From Tethya wilhelma (Eukaryota; Porifera; Demospongiae; Tethyida; Tethyidae), in NCBI GenBank assembly GCA_964030475.1, contig CAXIPT010000007.1, forward strand, positions 1,467,413 through 1,531,412: DNA of 64,000 bases, written 5' to 3'. Both the position numbers and the translations under genes were made by a program. The stretch's first letter is position 1, and each line of letters starts with the position of its first letter. Of the stretch, positions 1 through 11,105 are shown one piece after another. The notes under the pieces are model-generated. The model searched no databases and was not told the DNA's origin. It saw only the letters and a list, made by a program, of their open reading frames with translations.

Positions 1-72
1 GGCAGACAAATGGTCACCACTTGAACAAACATGCACATCAAACATCACACAGAAGGTTGTCACACATAAACC

Positions 73-227
73 TCAGAGGAGGTATGACACGTGTGCATCT
101 TTGCTGAGATGGCAATTGGGTACATGTGATCAGCTCTCACTGTGAAGTGTTGTGATCACATGATTGGAATGCAATCAATACAGTTGCCAGCTCAGCAAAG
201 GCACACTCATGTCGTACCTCCTCTGTA
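73..227. repeat. Imperfect inverted repeat (MITE-like)
   Basis: The left arm from about 73 (CAGAGGAGGTATGACAC) is the imperfect reverse complement of the right arm ending near 227. The match continues inward through a TTGCTGAG / CTCAGCAA segment. The two arms nearly meet, so the whole unit could fold as one hairpin. No coding potential is seen. It is probably a small non-autonomous inverted-repeat element. Confidence 0.6.
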
Positions 228-481
228 TAAACCTGTAAACACACACTATACTATGCCCATGGCATTCAGTGTTTCCCAAGGACAAAAATAAAGAAGGGAA
301 AAGTTGCTAAAAATGATAAAAAAATTGTTCAACAAAAGTAGAAAAAAAATAGCAGTTTTATATGTAAAGAGGAGCCAGTTGTCTTTGGGGGAAACAGTGG
401 CCCAGACTCCATGTACACACCAGTTTATCTAGCTAGGCCCTCCTTCTCTTTGAAGAAGCCAAGAGGAAGACAAGAACATTG

Positions 482-955
482 TTACAATGGCATGGTCCTG
501 ACCTTGTTCTCCAGAGTGATGATGCATGCTATGACCCAGAAGGGAGAGAAGAAGACATTGAAGTAGAGGGACATCTGAAGAGGAAGGAAGCTCACCACCT
601 CTGCCCCTGAATCAACACCACATAATTGTATGTAGATGATACCATTCACCCATTCATCAAACATGAACCCTACAATACACTAGTCACCAAGTTACTCCCG
701 ATATCACACACCCACATGCATACAACTGTGTGTTGATAAACAAAAACTGTAAAGTTGCTATGTAAAACCACATCAGTTGTGTCTAAAATATGAACAGAGC
801 TAGTGGTTGTTCTAAAAGTGGCTTTGAATTTTAGGCCCATCCTCCTGTGTAAATACTTGAGGAAAAGGAGAGAAAAACTTATAGTGGGCAATAATGCAAG
901 TGTGCAGAAGATAATCAGCTCCACCCATCTCTCTGTTGACATAATGGAAAAAAAT
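482..955 (-). CDS. Possible exons of an unidentified membrane protein
   Basis: Two minus-strand blocks look like exons. The downstream block (about 668 to 482) follows a good acceptor (TGTATTGTAG) and encodes a hydrophobic segment containing FNVFFSPFWVIACIITLENK. The upstream block (from about 920 down) follows a T-rich acceptor ending in CAACAG and encodes a second hydrophobic stretch (LIIFCTLALLPTISFSLLFL). Both are typical of membrane-spanning segments. I could not find a donor that joins the two in a consistent phase, and I do not recognise the family. Start and end are uncertain, and one or both blocks could be chance open frames. Confidence 0.25.
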
Positions 956-1523
956 ACATGAAGTGATATTGCTGTCATGTTTACTGTGGACCATTACCAT
1001 AATATTTTGAAATACAAGCCATCACATTCAAATGCACAAACTCTAACTAGACAGCGATCATTATTATCACCTGAAACACGGAGCCCTGAACACTACACAG
1101 AATTGCCATAAAGGTTTAGAACAAATGGTACGTACGTCTTACTAACCTATAACTCGGGTTCTACATAATCTCATTCCTCAAGGCTTGTTCTACGGTTCTC
1201 ATGTTTTAAAGTAATGTGCAACTACACAGTCATAGTGTTGCTAGAGAACACACAGTACAGCCACCCAGATTGATGTTGTCATGGCAACTGTTCAGCATAC
1301 CTGGAAGCAAGTGAAGTCGTTTCCATTTTGCAGTCTTCCGAGACGTTCCAATAACCTCCACACGATTTCGAACAGAGGGAAAGGCCGCTCGTATAGTCTC
1401 CATCCCGCTGCTTTATGGCACAACCAGATATTTTTAAAAATCTTGACAGAGTGGATATGGTGGGCTTCTATTAGAGTAAGATTTTAAATAAAGCGCGCCA
1501 TCCCACGTGGTGAAGAAGAAAGA

Positions 1524-2180
1524 ATGACGACCAAAACATTTGTTCCTAGAGGGAGACCAAAGTCAGGAAGGGTCTGGAGAGAGCCAGGAGAGAAGTGAGT
1601 GGTTGCAAAGATAGTTAAACATAACAGATATTGCGTACTGGGGAAAGTTTTGTGGCAAACCTTCATGCCAGTTCAGTCCTACATGCCATATGCATTTAGA
1701 GGTATGTGCTCATGTTGTTGAATATACCCCCAATGCAGGAGTAAGAATGCTGTAGCTGTTCCCTCACTAAAGACTCCCTGGAGGAAGAGACAGTTGGAGA
1801 GAGCAGAGAAGAAGGCCATGAAAGAGATGGAGAGAGAACTGAAGGAGATGGCCAAGAGACAAAGAGAGGTAACCATGACAAGGACTGTCTGTTTATGTTT
1901 AACTGAGCATATTATAATGATTATTGTGAATATCTATAGTAACACATACATGGATATAAATTCATTGTTCGTAGGAATCACGAAAGAGAATCGAAGAAAA
2001 ACAGCAGAAAAAACTTGAGAACCAAAAAAAGAGTGAAGTAGTGCAAAAGGTACTTAAGAATACATTATCTATACACAAGCCTAGTTGAAGTGGTATCTTT
2101 AAATCATTATCCAGATAACAAATTCTGCAAAATTAAAACGATTGAGGAAAAAGCAACTTAGAAGCATTGAAAAGAGATAA
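1524..2180 (+). CDS. CCDC86: CCDC86/Cgr1-type nucleolar protein, four exons
   Basis: The exons are 1524-1594, 1739-1868, 1975-2049 and 2115-2180. All junctions are GT-AG and phases agree, giving a protein of about 113 aa. The N-terminus carries a GRPKSGRVWR motif like the GKPKSGRVWK block of animal CCDC86. A basic coiled coil follows (residues about 45-90, rich in K, E and R). The C-terminus reads SAKLKRLRKKQLRSIEKR, which closely matches the C-terminal signature of CCDC86 and yeast Cgr1. Family members are nucleolar proteins linked to pre-rRNA processing and the 60S subunit. The vertebrate protein is much longer because of an N-terminal extension, so this is a minimal form. The start was chosen because the ATG at 1524 opens exon 1 directly before the conserved motif. 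Confidence 0.88.
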
Positions 2181-2962
2181 CCTGACCATTAACATGTGTA
2201 GCTAAAATTATAATTGTATCATTGTGTAAATTTTATGTTAAATGATTTTCGTATCCACAGTTTTGCAAACAATACAATTTATTTGAAAAAATTACCACAA
2301 AAAGTCTATTTTAAACATGAAATAGTTTAGTAACTTCTTCTTTTGAAAAACTTTTCTGGTAATTTAGCAACCGGAAATTACTCTCTAGGAATTTTGCTAC
2401 ACCCTGTGGGCCAGGCCTCGTTTGAATTTCCAGAGGTTTTACTTTGCAAGGCAAGCGTTGTAAATTGATTGCTTGTACAAGCATCCCTTGTATCTTCTAT
2501 ACAAGATTTCAAAAGGAAGAATCTTGTTACATACAATTATGCTTGATTATGAATTAGTGTTGAATGTAGAGCAATATGTCATGCCATTGGTAGAAAAATA
2601 AATGCCCAATGATTATCATGAATGGCAGAATTAAAGTTTGATATTTTCAATCTGCATACTGGGTTTATAATTTAATTACATACTGCTCTATATAATGCGG
2701 CTGGCTTTAACTTGGAAGCGGCCATCCACTGTATCACCAGGGACTTAAAGGATTTTATTAACATGTATTTCCATAGTTATAAGTATATATACTGTATAGA
2801 TAAATGTTTACACACTAAAAAAAGATAATATCAATTGTTTTATCAAAGTAATGGTTAAAAATTATTGTGTAAAGTGTTTGACATAGTACATGACCTTGTA
2901 TTATGCAAGAAGTACGTGTGTGCATACTTTCTATTTAACATTGTGTACGTATTGTTTATTAA
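2181..2962. other. AT-rich spacer with duplicated NLR 3' flank
   Basis: No gene is seen. The part from about 2680 to the NLR-A stop reappears in inverted orientation at about 20933-21225. A short segment near 2495-2550 recurs in direct orientation near 21440-21490. This is the 3' flank of NLR-A and was copied together with its last exon region. Confidence 0.6.
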
Positions 2963-5596
2963 TTAGTGGCGATTCTCTCTTCCCATCAACTGAGGATTAT
3001 TGAAATATGCTTTAAAAGCGTCGGCAAGTATGTCGTTTCTCAACATGTCACGAGGGTTCATATTGCTGTACATTGGAAACAGAATCTGTCTGTGTTGGGT
3101 CATACGAATTTGATTGATTTGTTGAATTAGTGAGTTTTGTTCAGTATTCAACATATCAATCTTTATGATTTCTAGAATTGCATTGTTGGCAAGGATCATT
3201 TGCAAAAAGCTAGTCAGAGCATCAGGTCTAAATGGGTTTGAATTGATGAAGAGAAGTTTTAGCCATGTACTTTGACAGGCAGCAACTGCCAAATATTGTA
3301 GATCAGCACTAAAAATTTGACAATTTTCTAAGCTTAGCCTACTAATGGTAGATAGTTTGAGTGCTTCAGAAAAGCGATCCATGACTAGTCCTATATTATT
3401 GCCATCTAGGTAGAGCTCCTGAAGGTTTCGTGCTGTGATGAGCAATAGGATGAGGTAGTTTATGTGCGTATGGTCCAGATCACAATATCCCAAATTTACA
3501 ATTTGCAAATTGGCGTTATTCTGTACTCCTCCAATTGTAGTTGCAATAAGTTCACTAGGAGAGCTCCAACATCTGCATATTCCTATTCCTTTTAGGGTTA
3601 GCAACATGTCTTTCAGTAGTGGTACAGTGAATTTGCTAAAAGCATTGAAAGACATATTGATGCTATTTGTTGCAGTAGCATTTCTTCGGATGTGATTAGC
3701 TTTCATCTGTGTAACTAGAGCTTCGAGTCCTGTATCACTTATTAAACACCACACAAGTTCCATCCTTATTGGATGTGTTTCCCAGGAAGAATCCAATTGA
3801 TAGACAATCCAGTGAATTCAACGGAAGGCCAAACAAGGAAATCTGATTCTGTTCACAGTGGAGGGTTTCTGGAACACTTATCCTGTCAACTAAACCAGGG
3901 AGCTGCGTCTCATAAATGCAGTTGATAAGAGCCAAAAACAATCGTCGCTTATCATTAGCAAAGGTAGTAAGGTCTGGAAAGATGTGTGCCGAGTCCAAAG
4001 GCTTGTTTGTGACGTCTAGCAGTTTGTCAAATGCATCTTTGTTTGAAAGCTCAGTGAGTCCTGCATAAAATGGAAGCACAGGACTGAGAGGGGTTGTTTG
4101 GAGTATTTTTTGAACGGTTTGAACCTGCTCATGGTCACTCATTTGTTGTATGTGTACAGCTGCCAGAAACTCCTGTAGTGACAAGTGTAAGAAGCTGCAT
4201 CGATAGCTGGAACCAAAAGCTGTCAGTTGCTGGTGAAGTTGTAAAAAACCCATTGATTCTTCTGTTTTGCCGAGACCGTGTGTTTTCAACATCTGTTCAC
4301 TGAAAATTCGAGTGTGGGTCATAAATGCTGAGAATGCTAGCTTGCATACTGCACTAAACTTTGGCAAAATATCTTCAGGAAGCATAGAAAACTCCCTTAG
4401 GCTAATCTCTGGGTGCTCTTTCTTTGTGTGTTGTATGAATCGAATAAGCAGGTTCAAAACGAGTGGTTTGAACAGGCCAGTTGTGGTTGATGAAAGGTTG
4501 TCTTTCAGGAAATTGTAAAGATGGACTAAAATTGCTGCATTGATTGGAAGACTGCAAAGACTTACTAACTCTGGATTTATCTTGAGAGTTTCGGCCACTT
4601 CTTTTCTAAGCACCTGATCACTGCTTAAGCTTGAGTCAAGATATGTCTCCAACTTTGAACTCTCAAATCCTTCAATGCGAACATGAGCTGTAAGCAACGG
4701 TCTTATGGATTTTCGATGTATTTCTGGATGAGCAGCTAAGACTACACGACATTTCTTAAGTGCATTCTGACCTTTGCCTTCTATAAATCAATAGAGAAAG
4801 CTATCCCACAAAGCTGAGGGAGCTTCATCACAAGCATCAAAAAAGAAACAAACTCCTTCTCCATCTTTTTCTTCTATAGCCTCAGCTACTGCCTCTCTCA
4901 TCTTCTTGCTTGGGTGAGGAATAATGTCAGCCAAGCATTTTGCTGAAGCTATGTCTGGATCATTTATTGACACATGGATGAGAAGCTGAATATCCTCATC
5001 AGCTGCCCATTTTTTGCAAGAGTGCCATGACAGTGTTATTGTTTTTCCAGCCCCAGCTACTCCTTCCAGGAGTAGTACAGGAGTAGTACCTTCCATTTTG
5101 GTAGATCAGTTCTAGAAAGGAAATGTTTTCAAGCTTAATTGGCTTGGCTGAAACTTGTTGCTCTCTCTTTTCATATGATGTTTGACTTGACTCATTTTTT
5201 ATAGGGACGTCAAACAGAGATAGGTCAATGTAGGACTGGATAGCAGAGAATGGCCATTGTGTACATGATGGGTGTCTAAATGAATCCGAAACAGTGTACA
5301 GCTCCTTAAGGTAAGATTGAAAGCTGATAAAGGCATCTTGTTGTGAAGCACTGTCATCAGGAAGGTGAAGGAGTAACCTCTGAACCTTTTCAGCAAGATC
5401 TTGTCTTCTTACTGACAGCAGAAAATTACTATAAGGCGGTGATTTGTGGCCTTGAATGCTTCTATTTCTTTCCATCGAATAAGTGATTTTTGAGCCTGTA
5501 CTACAACCCTTTTATGATCTTCTTTGATGGTATCTATGTCTCTACCTTAGATTCTAACAGTTGTGATGGAATGGTTTTGATAATATTAGCAGCCAT
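2963..5596 (-). pseudogene. NLR-A: degenerate Death-NACHT-LRR gene
   Basis: The start MAANIIKTIPSQLLESKV (ATG at 5596) matches the paralogues. A deletion then removes about 27 residues from the Death fold and shifts the frame. Further lesions are a frameshift near 5090 before the P-loop, an inserted codon inside Walker A (GAGKTITLS instead of GAGKTTLS), an in-frame TGA at 4788-4790 where paralogues have CGA (Arg), and a frameshift near 3770 at the entry to the LRRs. The remaining order is Death remnant, conserved linker, NACHT with a Walker B acidic DACDE motif, helical region with QEFLAAVHIQ, then LRRs. Intact relatives are about 900 aa and intronless. The 3' third is nearly identical to the fragment at 20387-20932. 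This copy cannot encode a full NLR. Confidence 0.85.
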
Positions 5597-6016
5597 TCTC
5601 TTTCAGTTGTAGATGATTTAATATGTGTACAAAAATTTATTGTTCAATAAATAAGATGAGAATAATTTTTCAGTGATTTGCTCACAACCGTCTTCTCAGT
5701 AGCTATTATAGCAAACTATTTCACACTAACATGTAATTTATAACCTTAGATAATAATTATGGTATAACTCTTACAGATATACTCATACAAACTTTCCAGA
5801 AAAGTATAGCTTCAACATGCATTGTTTAGTCACTTTGCTTACAGTTGAAGTTGGAAATCAATTCTCAGACTCTTGTACAAGTGGACACAAACCTCTAGAC
5901 ACAAACTATAGCTTTTTGTGAGTTACACCTATATACTACTGTGTAGTCATGAATAATATTATGTGGTTTTAGGTTGCATGCATAATAATTATGTCAACAT
6001 GAACATTGTCAAGACA

Positions 6017-6018
6017 TC

Positions 6019-6055
<37 letters not shown>

Positions 6056-6175
6056 ACACACACAAACAGATCAGCTTTTCATCAAGATCTAGCCATAGGG
6101 GTAGTCATGAAGCTTAATTGTTCTTCTGTCATATCCCCACCACGACCACACACATACACACACACACACATGCAC
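6017..6175. repeat. CA microsatellites
   Basis: An uninterrupted CA run lies near 6020-6052, with a shorter CA-rich stretch near 6148-6175. Open frames over this region are artefacts of the repeat. Confidence 0.9.
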
Positions 6176-6301
6176 ACATTATTATACACATATGTCACGG
6201 CATAGTTTGTGTTTATAGGCAACTCTATACAAAGCACATGCATACCATCTACCTCATACCAAAATGTAAATTTATGGTACTGTATATACATTGCTATATT
6301 A

Positions 6302-7325
6302 TACGTACGGTAGTACGTATAGTAGGAATGGGCCGCCTGTCCCATAGACACAATACAAAATGTTGGTCACTATAAAAATCTAGTCAAACAAAATTAAACC
6401 TTCAAAGCTGCTCAGAGGCTCATAGTGACAGATTACCAACTGCATGCAAGGCCTAAAGCTCACAAAAACTTTCCTCAGCACTCCTAGAGAGCGCTAGTGG
6501 GAAGCCACCATAGTGCCATTTTTGTCCTAACGTACGTACGTACGTACGTACGTACTTTCTGACTGACTTACTTGAAAAGGATTTCCAGAGAACCAGAATG
6601 TGTTGAGCCAACTTTGACAGCACAAAGTAAGTTCTTTTCATAGGTACTACATTCCTTGATACTCATTTTCATCATAAATAGGCCTAAACAAAAACTAGAA
6701 AGCTTTGAAACTTAGTGTATAAATTCATGTACTTCAATACAGCCATCTTCATATGTAGAGTTCAAAGGTTATCTATACACGTGGCATCATTATGCGCATG
6801 CGCATTAGCCTCCTCCAGCATGCATTGTAGCTGCTACTCAAGCTTTTTGCAAGGACTAACCAGTCTCTGATAGTCACCACACTGTAGTGTTTAAAAAAGT
6901 GAATGAACAAGTAGTAAAAATTTCAAAAAAATGAGTAGTGTAGGAATGGACAGTGCGGTAAAAAGTATTGGAACAAGGCATGTCTCAATTTCGGCACATG
7001 ACTACTTCATTTTTTATGCCCATGCTACTCTTGGCCGGCAGTCCAGCCTCTTAAGTTGCATGCCTGCCATGTTATGGTTTATTTCACTGCTTAGCCAACT
7101 TATTAGTAGGAATTTGAACCAATGCAAATAATATAAGCTCTGGTATATATAGTAGTACAGATCTTTGCATCTATGACACTGATGATTCATATTAGGGATC
7201 AATTTAGAATAAATCATCAAAAATGAAGTAGTCATGTGCCGAAATTGAGACATGCCTTGTTCCAATACTTTTTACCGCACTGCCCATTCCTACACTACTC
7301 ATTTTTTTGAAATTTTTACTACTTG
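6302..7325. mobile_element. Composite inverted-repeat element, copy 1
   Basis: The left module begins TACGTACGGTAGTACGTAT and runs to about 6907. It contains a (CGTA)n stretch near 6531-6555 and a GCGCATGCGC palindrome near 6794. It abuts a module whose 106-bp ends (6908-7013 and 7220-7325) are near-perfect reverse complements and include GTAGGAATGG and CAATTTCGGCACATGACTAC. The same composite occurs inverted at 21487-22797, and the left module alone at 12885-13509 and 34262-34636. No transposase is visible, so it is a non-autonomous element. The open frame at 6453-6641 recurs in other copies and is not a gene. Confidence 0.8.
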
Positions 7326-7540
7326 TAAAATTAATATAACTATATTACTAGACATTATCAAGAGCAGCCAGGATATGAAGCACAAAAAGATTACAACAAT
7401 ACAGAAACCAAAGCTCCTTTAAAATAAATGAAGTATATCAAGTTGAATTATTATAGGTACATAATAATTATGCGTGTATACGTACTAAATACTTATCAGT
7501 GTTTGCATGAAGTTACTAATTATTGTGTATTAGCTACAAG

Positions 7541-10240
7541 TTACTTATTATGCAATATTTTAGGGCTTAGTGTCAATAAGGTGTTAACTGTGTCAACTGT
7601 TTCGTTTTCAAATTCTTTACATCCCATTGGTAGAAGCAGTTTATTAGACTCGGGACGTTTCTCGTTAATATCGTCCAATAATTTTTTATGCTCTACAGTC
7701 AGGTTTTCTCTCCCATAATGTGATAGAGTTAACTCTATTAAAACTGAATTGTTTTTTACAAGTAATTGACGTAATAAGTATGTTAGACCAATTTTTGTGA
7801 AAGCGTTTTCAGCAATATCGAGTTTTTCAAGATGATTGTGTTCACTGATTGCATCAGTCAAGAGCATTAAAGCATGGTCATTAATTCCACATGCAATCAG
7901 TGTAAGCTCAGAGATTGTTGACAGCTTGACAGCTTCTGCAATTGGATGAATAAATTTGATTTTTGAATTACCAATAGCCAATAATCGAAGGTTATGGCAT
8001 GATAACATCACAATGAGATAGTTTACAGCAGAACCTCTAAGGTTACAGAGCTCTATACCGCGACGATCAGAGCTGTAGAGTACCCCTTCTGTGATATTTC
8101 TTAAAACATTATCTGTAAAGCTATTGAACAATAAGTACACATACACATGGTGTACACACTCCACTAAGTCCTTCAGTAGTTTGACTGTTTCAACACTAGC
8201 GGAGCCAATCATAAGCTGTAAGTGGTTGGTTTTGATTGGCATTTTTGTGTGTAACTTCAACTGTTTGATCATAACATTTGTTCCTAAGTCACTGAAAGCT
8301 CCTTGCAAGTCGAGGCACATCTTGGATGTATTTGCAAAAAAAAATCCCAAAGATAAGAAATCTGACGGTGTCATACTCAATCCCCACAGACTTGTGCAAT
8401 ATTCAATATCAACATTAGGATTGGCAACAGTGGGAATAGGTGGTTTAACTAGTTTGCAAAAATCTGGTTTCTGGGTTTCATGAATGCAGTTGAAGAGAGC
8501 TAACAAAGGACGACGTCTATCTCCAGATATGGATTGCTTTTTCGCCAATTCTACAAAGATTGAATGTCGGTCTAAATTATTCTTTGTGATTTGTAGCAAT
8601 GCATTCAGTGCACCTTTATTTGAAAGCTCAGTGAGTCCTGCATAAAATGGAAGCACAGGACTAAGAGGGGTTGTTTGGAGTATCCTTTGAACTGTATGAG
8701 CCTGTTCGTGGTCACTCATATGTTGTATGTGTACAGCTGCCAGGAACTCTTGTAGTGACAAGTGTAAGAAGCTGTATCGATGCCTTGAACCAAAAGCTGT
8801 AAGCTGTTGATGAAATTGCAAAAATCCCATTGCATCGCTTTGATCATTCATACCACACTTTGTTAGCATGTCTTTCTCAATGATTCTGCTATGCTGCTCA
8901 AATACTAGGAATGCTAGTTTACAAAGAGCTGGAAATGTTGGCAAATAGGCTTTGGAAATATCAGCAAACTCCTTGATTTCTGGGCATTTGTTTTCTTTGT
9001 GCTCTATGTGTCGAATAAGCAGGTTTAGAACAAGGGGTTTGAACAAACCAGTAGTGGTTTTTGGAAGATTGTCTTTGAAGTGACTGTAAAGGTGGACCAA
9101 GATTGTAGCATTGAGTGGAAGACTGCAAAGACCGACTAACTCTGGATTGATGTTGAAAGTTTCTTTCATCTCTTTCCTCAGTTGTGATTGAGTTTCACTC
9201 AAACTTGCATCCAAGAATTCGTTCAGTTTCACTTGTTCAAATCCAGTTGTCCGTACACGAGCAGTAAGAAGTGGGGCCAAAGTAAGAACATGATGTATCT
9301 CTGGACGAGCAGTCATCAGTAGGCTACATTTGCTTAGAGCTTGTCGTCCCTTACCAGCTATGAATCGATAAAAAAAACTTTTTTTGTCCCATGATCCACA
9401 AAATTCATCGCAGGCATCAAACAAAAAGCAAACCCCTTCACCATCTTTGTCTTCTATAGCCTCAGCTACTGCCTCTCTCATCTTCTTGCTAGAGTGAGGA
9501 ATGATATCAGCCAAACACTTTGCTGAAGCTATGTCGGGATCATTTAGCGACACATGAATGAGCAAGTTAATGTGTTTGAAAAGCTCACCAGCTGCCCATT
9601 TCTTACAGGAGTGCCATGACAGTGTTGTCTTTCCAGATCCAGCAACCCCTTCCAAAAGTAACACTTTCCGTTTTGCTTGAAAATTTCCAGCAAGGAAAAT
9701 GTTTTCTAGCTTAAATGGTTTGGCCTCTTTATTTTGCTCTCCCTTTTTATCTAATGGCTCATCTTTGATTTGGACGTCAAACAGGGATAGGTCAATGTAT
9801 GACTGGATAGCAGAGAATGGCCATTGTGTACATGATGGGTGTCTAAAAGAATCTGAAGCACTGTACAGCTCCTTAAGGTAAGATTGAAAGCTGCCAAAAG
9901 CATCTTGTTGTGAAGTACTGTCATCAGGAAGATGCAGGAGTAATTTCTGGAGCTTTTCAGCAAGATCTTGTCTTCCTACTGAGCAGAAAACTACTATAAG
10001 GCGGTGATTTGTGGCCTTCAATCCTTCTCTTTTCTTCCATTCAAAGAGCATGTTTTGAGCCTGAACATCGAGGTCTTTATGGTCAGCTTTTATACTTTCT
10101 ATTTGAGGGGGACCCAATTCCAGTAGTGGTGCATATCTTTCCCACGTTAGCAGGTCAAGACCAAGATGACCAATGTGTTTGTCACTTACCTTAGATTTCA
10201 ACAGTTGAGATGGAATGGTTTGGATAATATTAGCAGCCAT
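7541..10240 (-). CDS. NLR-B: intact Death-NACHT-LRR receptor
   Basis: This is a single uninterrupted frame of 899 aa from the ATG at 10240. That start is preferred over the upstream ATG at 10300 because every paralogue begins MAAN. Residues about 1-90 form a Death-like fold (LGLDLLTWERYAPLLELGP, then a terminal WKK). A family-specific linker follows with HPSCTQWPFSAIQSYIDL. The NACHT domain has Walker A GVAGSGKTT near residue 200 and Walker B FLFDACDE near 272. A helical region with LQEFLAAVHIQHM lies near 498, and degenerate leucine-rich repeats occupy about 640-880. NLRs of this type are cytosolic sensors that oligomerise through NACHT and signal through the N-terminal Death-fold domain; the ligand here is unknown. 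The gene is flanked by the repeat element at 6302-7325 and by TRAF-1. Confidence 0.93.
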   Translation of the reverse strand: MAANIIQTIPSQLLKSKVSDKHIGHLGLDLLTWERYAPLLELGPPQIESIKADHKDLDVQAQNMLFEWKKREGLKATNHRLIVVFCSVGRQDLAEKLQKLLLHLPDDSTSQQDAFGSFQSYLKELYSASDSFRHPSCTQWPFSAIQSYIDLSLFDVQIKDEPLDKKGEQNKEAKPFKLENIFLAGNFQAKRKVLLLEGVAGSGKTTLSWHSCKKWAAGELFKHINLLIHVSLNDPDIASAKCLADIIPHSSKKMREAVAEAIEDKDGEGVCFLFDACDEFCGSWDKKSFFYRFIAGKGRQALSKCSLLMTARPEIHHVLTLAPLLTARVRTTGFEQVKLNEFLDASLSETQSQLRKEMKETFNINPELVGLCSLPLNATILVHLYSHFKDNLPKTTTGLFKPLVLNLLIRHIEHKENKCPEIKEFADISKAYLPTFPALCKLAFLVFEQHSRIIEKDMLTKCGMNDQSDAMGFLQFHQQLTAFGSRHRYSFLHLSLQEFLAAVHIQHMSDHEQAHTVQRILQTTPLSPVLPFYAGLTELSNKGALNALLQITKNNLDRHSIFVELAKKQSISGDRRRPLLALFNCIHETQKPDFCKLVKPPIPTVANPNVDIEYCTSLWGLSMTPSDFLSLGFFFANTSKMCLDLQGAFSDLGTNVMIKQLKLHTKMPIKTNHLQLMIGSASVETVKLLKDLVECVHHVYVYLLFNSFTDNVLRNITEGVLYSSDRRGIELCNLRGSAVNYLIVMLSCHNLRLLAIGNSKIKFIHPIAEAVKLSTISELTLIACGINDHALMLLTDAISEHNHLEKLDIAENAFTKIGLTYLLRQLLVKNNSVLIELTLSHYGRENLTVEHKKLLDDINEKRPESNKLLLPMGCKEFENETVDTVNTLLTLSPKILHNK

Positions 10241-10490
10241 TGCCACAATATTGTCCAAGTTCATTGAATAAGAACATCCACTGATTCTGTTTGACTTCAC
10301 AATTCACATAGAAAATGATAGTATGCTATGTATATGGTAGGAGAAAACGAAACACAAATTAATTGACTGCAGGCTTTAGTGTCTTTCTCAAATTCTCAGA
10401 AAACATCAGTGTACATTGAGTCACTAGCAATTAACTAAAATATTATTTTAAGCTTACTGTTAGAAAATCAATCCTTGGTCTCTTCAATAA

Positions 10491-10615
10491 GTGGCAACTG
10501 GCAATCACTGATTCAGTTTGCTCGAAACTTTGTGAGATTGTGGGTTACACCCTAATTTTTGTGGCAACTGGCAATCAGTTCACTAGATTGTGGGTTACAC
10601 CCTAATTTTTTGTGG
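10491..10615. repeat. Tandem duplication of about 70 bp upstream of NLR-B
   Basis: The unit GTGGCAACTGGCAATCA through GTGGGTTACACCCTAATTTT occurs at about 10491 and again at about 10561. It lies 250-370 bp upstream of the NLR-B start and contains the GTGGGTTACACCC motif that recurs in related form upstream of other NLR genes. The remaining spacer 10616-11105 is AT-rich with no gene seen. Confidence 0.7.
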
Positions 10616-11105
10616 CCATGCATGGATTCTGGAATATAATGTGTGTATGAAGGTAAGTGCTGCAGCTGATTTTTATCTTAATTATATTATAGTCAAGCTT
10701 GGAAGAAGTACAAAGACAATAATCACAGTATACTGACAATTGATTTAGATGGGAATTGAATTAAAAAATTAAAATATTTTGGGATTGAAGTTTATAATTG
10801 TAAGCAAGAATTGTGTAATATATTTTATTATTAACATACATTATTATAATAGTCATTTATATAATACTATATAACAGCTTTCAGTGTGATAAATTAATAC
10901 TTCAAAGGATCAAAAAGAGAGAAGGGATAACAATATTATAATAATAATAATTAATGGATGATGATCAGCAGATATAAATAATTATTGTTAGAAAATTAGA
11001 ACTGTTTACAAAATCAGCTTACACCATAGATATTATACAGTAGTGTATAATATCTATGCTTACACATTGTGTTAATGATTACATGATCAATCAAATAAGC
11101 AATAA

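Noticed and set aside
1281..1487. Plus-strand open frame of 68 codons
   Set aside because: It lies just upstream of the CCDC86 start, is out of frame with it and resembles no known protein; likely 5' flank.
6453..6641. Frame beginning MKRTYFVLSKLAQH
   Set aside because: Similar frames occur in other copies of the same repeat element, with no conserved length, so it is repeat DNA.
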